Source of the DNA: Drosophila pseudoobscura
Lineage: Eukaryota > Arthropoda > Insecta > Diptera > Drosophilidae
Assembly (NCBI RefSeq): GCF_009870125.1
Contig: NC_046679.1
Span: 30,256,001-30,320,000 of the forward strand
DNA length: 64,000 nucleotides
Direction of reading: 5' to 3'
Part shown: piece after piece, positions 11,941 through 21,025 of the stretch
How the letters are laid out: every line of letters begins with the position of its first letter
Position numbering within the stretch: position 1 is the stretch's first letter
Translations under genes and position numbers: made by a program
The notes under the pieces: generated by a model
The model's input: the letters and a program-made list of their open reading frames with translations, nothing else
What the model was told of the DNA's origin: nothing
Databases searched by the model: none

Positions 11941-12734
11941 TTTTCTTCATTTGCTTCATTGATTGGTTTCGCTTTTTATTTTTTATTTAAATATTGTAGG
12001 AGTTTTCTATCTTAAATGAAATATAAATATATAATATATATCGGTCGTATACTTTATTTCCTTTAAATGAAAATTTAAAATGAAAGTAATCCCCCGGAAA
12101 CCATTGACTACGCTGCGCATTTCCGGAAACAATTTTTCAAGGAAAATTATTCCATACAAATGCACAAGCGACAGCATTTGATAGAAGATGTTTTCCCGAT
12201 GAAATCATTGGGACATGATTTAATTGGATTTCCAGAAGTCACAGGTGTGAGCAAAATGTAGTAAGAGCCTGAACGAATCAAAGAAGGAGTAAAAGATTAC
12301 AAAATTCAACAAAAAATCTATAAAAGTATAGGAAAAGGATATTAATAGTCAGGCAGTAGTAATGTAAGTTCCCGTTGGTTATTTCTGCTGGTTGCTTAGA
12401 GGGAACAGAAAGAACAGACGAGCGAATCCAACAAGATAGCGAAAATGTGCGTGTGAGCATGTGAGCATGTCTCATTTTAATGAATCTCAATCTCAACGAA
12501 TGAACGCTTGTTTATCGGAACGGATCTATAATGAAACCTGTTCCTGAAGACCATTCGTGGCAAATTGTTTGCCAATGCCGTCAGGAACTGAATCGATCTG
12601 ATTTTAAAAATGGCCCTTAGACTAGACACTAGTGTCACAAGTATTCGAGTACATCTCAAACTGCTTTGAACACAAAATAAATCACAAACATTTGCTTCTG
12701 CATACACAAGAATTATCATAACCGCATCCTTACC
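11935..12734. other. Intergenic spacer between PPP1R36-like copies 1 and 2
   Basis: The first 170 bp are AT-rich 3' flank of copy 1. From about 12110 onward the sequence is the duplicated upstream flank of copy 2 and aligns with 10190-10563. No coding frame is supported. Confidence 0.6.
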
Positions 12735-14105
12735 ATGTTACGCCTGCACGTGGATGACTATTCGCCAAAATACTACAGTGGCAAATGGTCCTGGGACTGG
12801 AAGAAGGACGCCCTACACTTTGAGCCGCACAATGATCTATCAGATGCCAAGGAGCGGTACATCACCACGAATTCCTTCAAGTTTCTCCGAACCATGAACC
12901 AGGAGGAAGAGCTCGTTTTTCGGCATGTTTTCGCAAGAGCCGATACGACTTACGATACCAATTCGGTGGTGCTCAACGATATACGAGATCTAGTACTGTT
13001 TTTCATGCCAAGTGAATTTCTGTCATACAAATTTGTCGAATTCATGCACCATCGGGCGGTGTATCACCTCCTTCATTCGCTGACCATCTACTTTGAGTAC
13101 TACCTCCGAATGGTGGAGTTCGTAATGATACGACGAGATGAACTTTCCGGACAAATGGGCCAGATTCAAAGCGAGCAAACGAATGATATGAAGCGGGTAT
13201 TCTCTGTATATTTGAGTCAATATCGGATGCTCGTGGCACGCAACTACAGCATAATCGTCAAGGCGGAAGGTGACTTAGGAAAGTTTTACCACATGAAGGT
13301 GGTCAACATTTCGGCCACCATTTGGGAGAAGAACTTCCACGAACAGTTACTCGCATGCAGCACTCAGATCGTGTGGATTGCGATGCATCGCAGGGCCTAC
13401 AATATCATCGAAATGGAGATGAATCGCTTGTTTCGCTCCGATTACTTTGTCACGGCTCGAACAGAGTATCCCACCTTCTCGCCAGTGGAGAGGAGCCTCC
13501 TTTACGGACGGAGCTCCAAGAACATGAACTATCGCAAGCAGGTGTCGCCCCTCATTCAGGAGTTGGAGAATCCCAAGGAGGAGGACCTGCCCATTCTGTG
13601 GATCGAAGAACGCAAATATCGTGGCACTAACATTCGCATAATGGAGATCGAGCTGGAGTACATTGTGCCGCCACCGCAACTCCGCCTTATCGACGTGGCC
13701 CATGGTATTTTGGGGCATCCCAGGAAGCTCTACAACACCATCCTGGAACTAGATTGGTCTGCGGTGCGGTACTGCAACTTATCGATGAAACATGACCCCT
13801 ATTTCATGGTTCGACAGCCCCGTCTTAAGATCCCCAAGATTGATGAAATGAAGAGGCACCAAATGGCGGAGACCTACGAAACTTTCTACAAAATCAACGA
13901 GATATACGATCTTCCCTCCCATGCCATCTACTTAAAGTGGGTGAAACGCGACAAACTCCTCGAAAACTATCGTGCTGGAGGCCTGCTTACGAGTAACTAC
14001 CTGCGAGCCGAGAACGAGTTGAACAGGACGAGCCTCGGGCCCAGCGTCGATCAGATTATTTCCAACTACAGGAAGGCCATGGTCAAGCATCGCAAGCGTT
14101 AAATT
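12110..14105 (+). repeat. Segmental duplication unit 2 (gene plus upstream flank)
   Basis: Partner of the unit beginning near 10190. It carries the same landmarks in the same order and then the second gene copy. The flank is longer than in unit 1 because of insertions between about 12270 and 12590. Coding identity is visibly higher than flank identity, as expected if the coding part is under selection or has been homogenised. Confidence 0.75.
12735..14102 (+). CDS. PPP1R36-like protein, tandem copy 2
   Basis: Intronless 455-aa protein starting MLRLHVDDYSPKYY. It aligns along its whole length with copies 1 and 3, with one residue fewer in the DLGKFYHMKVVN region. All family blocks are present and there is no stop or frame break, so it appears functional. 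It shares the C-terminal form of copy 1 (ending KHRKR, against KNRKR in copy 1) and lacks the C-terminal tail of copy 3. Several substitutions unique to this copy lie in the middle, for example IEERKYRGTN for IGERKYRGTD, which suggests faster or relaxed evolution. Role and partners are as for copy 1; testis expression is inferred from the family. Confidence 0.72.
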   Translation: MLRLHVDDYSPKYYSGKWSWDWKKDALHFEPHNDLSDAKERYITTNSFKFLRTMNQEEELVFRHVFARADTTYDTNSVVLNDIRDLVLFFMPSEFLSYKFVEFMHHRAVYHLLHSLTIYFEYYLRMVEFVMIRRDELSGQMGQIQSEQTNDMKRVFSVYLSQYRMLVARNYSIIVKAEGDLGKFYHMKVVNISATIWEKNFHEQLLACSTQIVWIAMHRRAYNIIEMEMNRLFRSDYFVTARTEYPTFSPVERSLLYGRSSKNMNYRKQVSPLIQELENPKEEDLPILWIEERKYRGTNIRIMEIELEYIVPPPQLRLIDVAHGILGHPRKLYNTILELDWSAVRYCNLSMKHDPYFMVRQPRLKIPKIDEMKRHQMAETYETFYKINEIYDLPSHAIYLKWVKRDKLLENYRAGGLLTSNYLRAENELNRTSLGPSVDQIISNYRKAMVKHRKR

Positions 14106-15455
14106 GTTTTTCCTTCAATTCCATTTTCATGGTTCAGCATATTCGTTGTATGTTTCGTGTCTATTTGTATACTTTTTATATATTTGCATGGGAAAACTAA
14201 TTTTAAAAGGAAACAATTAATTCCGGCAATTAATAAAACAATGATGGTGGAGTAAAAGGCTTTCCTTTGACTAAAAAAAACCCAAACCCACACCCACACA
14301 ATGACGCCAATTAAAAATACAATGCAAACAGCATTACGCATGTGGAAAGGCCACAAAAGTGCGGGTGGGCCGCCTGTGGGAGGCTTCACTGTGAGCCAAC
14401 TTTAAGCATGGAGTTGCCGGTGGCGATTTCTTTGTTTTTCTTTTGAGGTTTTCGCATAAATTTATCCACAAGAAGCTCATAAATTCTAGCCTATTTAATG
14501 GCATTATGAGAGACTGAAGCGTTGGCGTTTAATGAGCAGGGATAACGAATTCACTCTGGGCTAAGGATAGAATTTTCCCTGCAGCTAAAAAAACTTCAGA
14601 TTAAATTACTAAAACAGGAAGTTCCTTTCTGAGTTCTGACTTCTGGCTAATGATTTGAGAATCAGCTCGAGGAAAACTCAATTACCATCTTTGTTTGAAG
14701 CACAAAAATAACTCCTCCTTTGTAGGGTCCCAATAAATTATTCCAACAAATGGCCAAGAGATAAAACTAAACGGTTGATGGCAGTCGGTCCCAAGAGTTG
14801 CCATAAAAAAAAGGAGGAAGCTTTCTGGCATAAATGTTGACTATAATGAAAGCTCTTAAAGGCACAGCAACACTCTCTCTCTCTCTCTCTCTCGCTTAGA
14901 GTTCGGTGTTTCAGTTCGGAAAAGAACGTTGAGAACATAATTTGGCTATGTAATGTTGAATAATTTTTTGAAAAAGACGTAATATTTAATGGGTGAAACA
15001 TTAAATTATAAAGGGAATACTTCTTTAAGCCAACAAATGGACCTTCATCTAAATTTCTATCCAAAACTTCCTCTGTAGAAGTTCTTTCATAACTTTTCTG
15101 ACACTTGTATGCAAATCGGAACAAAATCTGCGAGCAAACAAAAATTTACCAACAAGTCCAACTTTTTGTCCGTTCTGTGGGTTAAATAAAGTTTGATAGC
15201 GGAGACTGGAAGGGAATGGTATATTCGGGCCACTCTTAAAATGTTTTTAATCTTTTCCACTATGAAAATTTTCCGTTTGGGTTAACACCTGTATTCCACT
15301 CTCCAATGTTGGAGCTACAGGAGTTATTATTTATCTAGTTACATTTCCACACACCGCCTATCATTGTGAGTACATTTCAAATTCTCCACACAATTCAGAG
15401 ACACAACACGTAAAAGTGACACAACTCCTTCCGTAATCGCAATTTTCGGCTTGCG
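14103..15455. other. Intergenic spacer before PPP1R36-like copy 3
   Basis: Contains a CT microsatellite (14873-14893) and AT-rich DNA. The flank just upstream of copy 3 lacks the landmarks shared by copies 1 and 2, so copy 3 is an older duplicate or the parental gene. No coding frame is supported. Confidence 0.6.
14873..14893. repeat. CT dinucleotide microsatellite
   Basis: Ten CT units in the spacer before PPP1R36-like copy 3. GAGA-factor type sequence, but there is no other promoter evidence here. Confidence 0.9.
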
Positions 15456-16925
15456 ATGAAGCGCGTCCACGTGGATAACTATGCGCCCAAGTACTACAGC
15501 GGCAAGTGGTCGTGGGACTCGAAGAAGGACGCCCTACACTTTGAGCCGCACAACGATCTGTCGGATGCCAGGGAGCGATACATCACCACGAATACCCACA
15601 AGTTTATGCGCACCATAAACCAGGAGGAGGAGCTGATCTTTCGCCAGGAGTTCGTTCGGTCTGAGAGTAGCTTCGATAATGACACAGTCGTGATATACGA
15701 TATACGCGATCTGGTGCTGTTTCTGATGCCGACTGAGTTCCTAACTTACAAATTTGTCGAGTTCATGCACAAGCCGGCTGTGTATCGACTGCTCCATTCG
15801 CTGACCATCTACTTTGAGTACTACCTCCGGATGGTGGAGTTCGTACTGATACGACGGGATGAGCTCTCTGGCCAAATGGCCCAGATTCAGAGCGAGCAAA
15901 CGAATGATATGAAGCGGGTATTCTCTGTATATTTGAGTCAATATCGGATGCTGGTGGCCCGCAACTACAGTGTGATCATCAAGGGCGAGGGCGACATGGG
16001 GAAGTACTACCACATGAAGGAGATCGTCAACATTTCGGCCACCATTTGGGACAAGAACTTCCACGAGCAGTTCCTCGCATGCAGCACTCAGATCGTGTGG
16101 ATTGCGATGCATCGCAGGGCCTACAATGTCATCGAAATGGAGATGAATCGCCTGTTTCGCTCCGAGCACTTTGTCACGAGTCGTCCGGAGTATCTGAGCT
16201 TCACACCGGCGGAGCGGAGTCTTCTGTATGGCCGCAACAGCAAGATCGTCAATTATCGCACTCAGGTGTCGCCCCTCATCCAGGAGCTGCAGCACATTCA
16301 GGCGGAGGACCTGCCCATTCTGTGGATTGGGGAGCGCAAGTATCGTGGCACTGACATTCGCATCATGGAGATGGAGCTGGAGTACATTGTGCCGGGACCC
16401 CAGTTGCGTCTAATCGACGTGGCCCATGGTATTTTGGGGCATCCCAAGAAGCTCTACAACACCCTCCTGGAGCTCGATTGGCCCTCTGTGCGCTACTCGA
16501 ACTTCTCCAAGCATCACGACCCGTATCACATCATTAGGCAGCCCCATTTGGACATCCCAAAGATAGATGCTATGAAGATGCGCCAAATGACCGAGCAATA
16601 TGAGCACTTCTACGAAATCCACAACCTATTCGAGACGTGCCATCGCCAGGTGATCTTCAAATGGCTGCGTCGCGAGAAGATCATCAAGTTCTATCGCTCT
16701 GGGGGTCTGCTCACGAACATCGTCTCGCGCTGCGAGAAGGAGCTGGCCACCACTGCGCATGGACCCCGCGTGGATCAGATAATCGCCAATTACTTCAAGG
16801 TCAAGAGCCGCCTGCGCAAGGAAGCGCAAAGCAGAGAAGGAGATGATGACACCGTGGCTTCCGGCCGCATCGGAAATAATTCGCCCAAAGAAAAGAACCA
16901 GGTCGCGGATATGTTTTACGATTAA
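15456..16925 (+). CDS. PPP1R36-like protein, tandem copy 3 (longest, probably ancestral)
   Basis: Intronless 489-aa protein starting MKRVHVDNYAPKYY. It has the same domain order as the other two copies plus a polar C-terminal tail of about 34 residues (EAQSREGDDDTVASG...) that they lack. Third codon positions are more GC-rich than in copies 1 and 2, typical of an older gene under stronger codon selection. The tail and the unrelated upstream flank suggest this is the parental copy and that copies 1 and 2 arose by later duplication. Several blocks are nearly identical to copy 1 at the DNA level, including synonymous sites, which points to gene conversion. PP1 binding is assumed from the family; I do not see a textbook RVxF motif. 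Confidence 0.75.
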   Translation: MKRVHVDNYAPKYYSGKWSWDSKKDALHFEPHNDLSDARERYITTNTHKFMRTINQEEELIFRQEFVRSESSFDNDTVVIYDIRDLVLFLMPTEFLTYKFVEFMHKPAVYRLLHSLTIYFEYYLRMVEFVLIRRDELSGQMAQIQSEQTNDMKRVFSVYLSQYRMLVARNYSVIIKGEGDMGKYYHMKEIVNISATIWDKNFHEQFLACSTQIVWIAMHRRAYNVIEMEMNRLFRSEHFVTSRPEYLSFTPAERSLLYGRNSKIVNYRTQVSPLIQELQHIQAEDLPILWIGERKYRGTDIRIMEMELEYIVPGPQLRLIDVAHGILGHPKKLYNTLLELDWPSVRYSNFSKHHDPYHIIRQPHLDIPKIDAMKMRQMTEQYEHFYEIHNLFETCHRQVIFKWLRREKIIKFYRSGGLLTNIVSRCEKELATTAHGPRVDQIIANYFKVKSRLRKEAQSREGDDDTVASGRIGNNSPKEKNQVADMFYD

Positions 16926-17545
16926 CATTAACCTGATTCGGGCATCAGGGTTTCTTTGAGTTTAGTTTCAAATTATTTGTTATTCAGAAAAGGGAAGAAC
17001 TTTTAGTTTCGAACCAAAAATTATCAAAAATATGTCGGCTGTTATCCCAACGATTTCCGTTCCCAGAAGTCTTGGTATCTGGTTCCATATCGTTTTAAAA
17101 GCCATTATTTTTTCCCATCCTTAAGCTCCGGCCCGTTTGCCGCAAAGAATAACTAAATCCCATAAAAAAGCTGTATAAAATTTTAGATTATAGTAAAGTA
17201 TTAAATCCACACTAAGATCCAATAATGGCTAGATCTGATCATATATGTATGAATGGAAAATTTTCGTTTGAAACAAAATGTTGATACTAAATGGAATAGA
17301 CTTTGTATCGAAAAATCGTATTAAAAATTCAAAAATAGTGTTCATAAATACCTTGGAATAGTTTGATTCTCTGGATCCCTATAAATATCTCTATTGGCGA
17401 TTGCAGACTTTTCTTTCCCACTGTTTTGAGATGCCATCAGCTGTTCTTCAGATAAGATTATCGAGGAGGGAAATCTGCCGGCGCCTCCTAACAGTCGCTC
17501 GAGAGAAGTTGTTCCGTTCAGTCCGAAAGTCTTTTGTTCCGAATC
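16926..17545. other. Intergenic region and probable 5' region of the first deformylase
   Basis: AT-rich sequence with no domain-bearing frame up to about 17400. From 17431 to about 17545 one frame reads like a mitochondrial presequence, but it is out of frame with the deformylase that follows; see the corresponding finding. Confidence 0.55.
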
Positions 17546-18206
17546 ATGTCTGTGCCGCCATATTTGCACTTTACCCAAATCGGGGATCCAGTACTCCGTC
17601 AAATAGCGGAGGAAGTGCCGCCCGAAAGCATTGGCACCGTCGAGATCGATCAGATCGTGGATCGCATGGTAAAAGTATTGCGTCACTATGACTGCGTGGG
17701 CGTGGCAGCACCCCAGGTGGGAGTGCCACTTCGGATCATCGTAATGGAGTTCCGTGAGGGCAAGCAAGAGCAATTCAAGCCAGAGATCTATGCAGAACGC
17801 AAAATGTCAACGCTTCCCTTGGCGGTGAGTCTCTGTAATCTCTGTTGTTATTTAATTAGTCTAAAAATACGTCTATAAATCATATGCACCTTAGGTGTTT
17901 ATAAATCCGGAGCTCGAGATAACCAGTAGCGCTGTAAACAAACATCCCGAAGGCTGTATGAGTGTTAGAGGCTACTCGGCCCAGGTGGAGCGCTACGACA
18001 GGGTGCGCATCAAGGGAATTGGAAAGCTGGGAACTCCTTCCGAGATGGAGCTGGAGGGCTGGAACGCGCGCATTGCCCAGCACGAGGTGGATCACTTGAA
18101 TGGCAAGATCTATGTGGATCGCATGGATGTTTCCACCTTTAATTGCCTCAGCTGGCAGCAGATTAACGCGGCCGAAGGACGTTCCGCCATTTGGTTTCAC
18201 AAATAA
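17546..18206 (+). CDS. Peptide deformylase, copy 1
   Basis: Two exons, 17546-17824 and 17895-18206, with a 70-bp phase-0 GT-AG intron; 196 aa. All three metalloprotease motifs are intact: motif 1 CVGVAAPQVG, motif 2 EGCMS (metal-binding Cys) and motif 3 HEVDH (metal-binding His pair and catalytic Glu). The Cys before VG in motif 1 and the DHLNGKIYVDRMD tail are as in animal mitochondrial deformylases. The enzyme removes formyl from N-terminal fMet of mitochondrially made proteins. Translation from the first in-frame ATG gives MSVPPYLHF with no targeting presequence; an in-frame TAA lies at 17489. The poly(A) signal AATAAA at 18202 overlaps the stop codon. In D. melanogaster two such genes, CG31278 and CG31373, are also present. 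Enzyme identity is firm; localisation of this copy is open. Confidence 0.9.
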
Positions 18207-19260
18207 AATAAAATGTTAAACACTTTCTTTTGTTGTAACTTGTCTAAAAAAAGGTTTTAGCGAAAATGGGCAAACCAAAAAAAACGAAAGAGTACCCTCT
18301 TTCTCTACCCTCTCTACCCTCGTTCCTATTGATGAATTTTGGTATTCCGTCGAATATTATTAGCTAGATAGAACATTTAGCCATGCCCAACTAGTTTTAT
18401 ACGATCGTTGAATCAATTTTGTACTTAACTGGTTTATTCTAAATACTTGCTTTTATTGCATTTTGCGTAAAAAAAGGTTTCAGCCAAATAGGTCAAACAC
18501 AAACAAGGTTATAGCTAAATAGGTCAAGAAAAACAAACGATAGGGATATTCGTTCGTATTGCTCAATTTAGAGATTCCGTTGAATTATTCTGGCTAACTA
18601 AAACCCTTAGTTTTGCCCAAGTTATTTTAGGCCATTGATGAATAAATTTTCTACAAGATTGTCCTGTTTTTAGTCTTTACTTTTATTGTATTTTGACTAA
18701 AACATTTTGACTTAAACCAAAAAGTAAAAAATAGTGGTATTTAAAAACATGATGCGTGTATATGTCTTTGTATACCCTATTTCGTTAATTTAATATGAAG
18801 GTCCTGTTTTCTAAACTGTTTTTAAAACGTAATTAATAAAAAAAATGTTCTCAAATTGATAGGTTTTATAAATATACATATGTAGATGCATATGATTATT
18901 ATCTTGTAAATATTTATCTCCTTATACCTATTCTTGGTCTCTGTAGGAGGACAATAAACTGCAAAATATCGTTGAAATAGCTTTAAAACAGAGACTAAAT
19001 TGTTTTTGCATTAATTGGAGCCTGGGATGACAAACATTTTCTGAATTCTATAATATCCTTTTCCCTAGGTTATGAAATTTAGTGCTGCCGCAACTTTTGT
19101 GCATTGAATGAGACTAGTGATGAGAGCACCTAAAAAATACCGACTTTGGTATTTTCTATCAGCTGGGAGAACTTAATAAAATTAACTGGTTCACAAGCTC
19201 ACAACGGTATCGATCCATCCCTGCGGTCAGCTGTTGTTGTTTACTAAAATCTACTCGAAA
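18207..19260. repeat. Intergenic repeat cluster (dispersed family A) between the deformylases
   Basis: Two diverged copies of one module lie at about 18330-18470 and 18540-18720. The shared core reads ATTCCGTCGAATATT, then AGCTA, ATTTAGCC, TGCCCAA and GATGAAT. A second module lies at about 18905-19045, with TCTTGGTCTCTGTA, TGCAAAATATCGTT and GAGCCTGGGATGACAAAC. Both modules recur in the same order near 44900-45340, and the first also near 27700-27850. Termini are unclear and no protein is encoded. It looks like an old non-autonomous element or elements present in several copies; the family was not identified. Confidence 0.6.
19141..19165 (+). promoter_or_regulatory. Possible core promoter motifs of deformylase copy 2
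   Basis: TTTGGTATTTTCTATCAGCTG resembles two core motifs common in housekeeping Drosophila promoters: Ohler motif 6 (GTATWTTT type) next to a CAGCTG E-box. It lies about 100 bp before the start codon. Match by eye only. Confidence 0.35.
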
Positions 19261-20029
19261 ATGCTGCTTAGGCAACCGGCAAACCTTTATAAGTCCATTA
19301 TTGGAGCCCGCCGCAACCTCAGCACGGGTCTGCCCTCTGCCCAATCATTTAGGAAATGGTATCAACAACTGTGGACAACGGAGCGTACCAATCTGCCGCC
19401 CTACAACCACTTTACACAAATCGGAGATCCTGTGCTCCGGCAACAGGCGGCTGCCGTGCCTCTGGAGCTCATCGAGGGTCCCGAAATCGAAGCCATTGTT
19501 GAGCAAATGGTCAAGGTACTCCGGAAGTACAGCTGTGTAGGTATAGCCGCGCCACAGATTGGCGTTTCCCTCAGAATCATCGCCATGGAGTTCAAGAAGA
19601 GCCTGCAGAAGGAGATGCCAGAGGCCGTATACCAGGCGCGTCAGATGTCGGAGCTGCCACTGACCGTAAGCGTGTAATATAAACCTTACTACCATCTGTA
19701 ACTCCCTCCACTTGCAGGTCATGATCAATCCCGTGCTGACGGTGACAAATTACTCGAAACTGAAACATCCCGAGGGCTGTATGAGTGTCCGCGGCTTTTC
19801 CGCGGAAGTGGAACGCTTCGAGGGAGTGAAACTTAGCGGCCTGGACAAGAGTAGCAAGCAAAATGATCTCATATTGAGTGGCTGGAACGCACGTATTGCC
19901 CAGCACGAGATGGATCACTTAGACGGCAAGCTGTACACGGATCAAATGGATCGTTCGACCTTCTCTTGCACCTGCTGGGAGGCTGTGAATACCAAGTCCG
20001 GACGCGTGGAGATACCATTTTACAAATAA
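19261..20029 (+). CDS. Peptide deformylase, copy 2 (mitochondrial)
   Basis: Two exons, 19261-19665 and 19718-20029, with a 52-bp phase-0 intron at the same codon as in copy 1; 238 aa. The N-terminus MLLRQPANLYKSIIGARRN is rich in Arg and hydroxylated residues with no acidic residue, a typical matrix presequence. The catalytic motifs CVGIAAPQIG, EGCMS and HEMDH are complete. The reaction is as for copy 1: deformylation of nascent mitochondrial polypeptides. The frame stays open upstream of 19261 only through non-ATG codons, so the ATG was chosen. The tandem arrangement and conserved intron show that the two genes arose by duplication. Copy 2 ends 68 bp before the convergent minus-strand gene. 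Confidence 0.92.
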
Positions 20030-20097
20030 TTTATGGTATTGTTTTTTAATTAACTAAAATATTGAACCAGTTTTAACGGAAAGTCCGTGCGTTGGCA

Positions 20098-20604
20098 CTA
20101 ATCCCCTAATTTGGGGGGCGCAAATTTGATTAGATTCTTGTTGGCCAGCTCTAGAACCGTTTTGACCTTGAAGTACTCCTTGCAATTCCACAGCTCGTGC
20201 TTATCCATCACATAGGTGAACAGATCGTTCATCTCGCGCTTCAGGTGACGATGCGCCTCCGCCAGCTTTGTGTGCAGCTCCAGAACCACCTTGTGGAGGT
20301 TCTCCTTGGCAGCAGTCCGGTTCTTCTGGTACTCCTCCTCTTCCCCCAGATTGACAGCATCCTCCTGCATGGTCTGATTGTGCCAATCCGTCCAGCGTTG
20401 CTGCAGAACCTTTCCCAAATAGTTGACTATGCCCCCGCGCAAGATGAACTGCCGTATGACCGGATGAGTATTACCAGCTGCGTCCCGATAGGCGGCTTCC
20501 CCATTGATGGGATGGGACTTCTTATCCATTCGCTCGTCCTCAAATGTGAAAAGGGTCTCCATACCCAACTCATACTGTTTGAACAGAAAGGGTTTCCGCT
20601 CCAT
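20098..20604 (-). CDS. Uncharacterised 168-aa helical protein
   Basis: Intronless ORF with an ATG start, convergent with deformylase copy 2 (68-bp gap). The sequence is hydrophilic and mostly helical, with a likely coiled-coil stretch around EEEEYQKNRTAAKENLHKVV and LHTKLAEAHRHLKREM. There is no signal peptide or membrane helix. Tryptophans and charged residues (QRWTDWHNQTMQ) give it a clearly protein-like composition, and codon use is GC-rich at third positions, so it is very likely real. I do not recognise the family. A cytoskeletal or axonemal role would fit the composition but is only a guess. Confidence 0.75.
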   Translation of the reverse strand: MERKPFLFKQYELGMETLFTFEDERMDKKSHPINGEAAYRDAAGNTHPVIRQFILRGGIVNYLGKVLQQRWTDWHNQTMQEDAVNLGEEEEYQKNRTAAKENLHKVVLELHTKLAEAHRHLKREMNDLFTYVMDKHELWNCKEYFKVKTVLELANKNLIKFAPPKLGD

Positions 20605-21025
20605 TCCGTCTTACTATTGTTTGCTGTCCAAAAATATTTCCAAAATTTTACTGTGCTCTGTTTCCTGTTGACGAACGAGGCAGGACAGATGTTGAAAGAC
20701 TTCAAGCAAATCCCTGAGGCAGTTTTCACAGCTAAAGCAAATATTACTAATCAAATCTGTACAGGCATCGAGTAGAGATTTCTTGAAAATCATCTTTATA
20801 TTTACTTTTAAAACTTATTTCTAAATCATTTTATATACAGACATGTACGTGATAGGTTTTGAATTTAAACAAAAGCCGCGGTTATATAGATACATATATC
20901 GGTATCAGAGACACAACAAAAACAACGGTACATTTGAAAAACTTGGAATTTTTATAGTCAAATGCAAAAGAGTTATGCAGGATCCAAACGTACATCCTAT
21001 GTCTTGGATTTTGACAGAGTTCTCC
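20605..21025. other. Intergenic region between the 168-aa gene and pugilist
   Basis: Contains the 5' flank of the minus-strand 168-aa gene and the probable 3' UTR of pugilist. No coding frame or repeat is supported. Confidence 0.55.
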
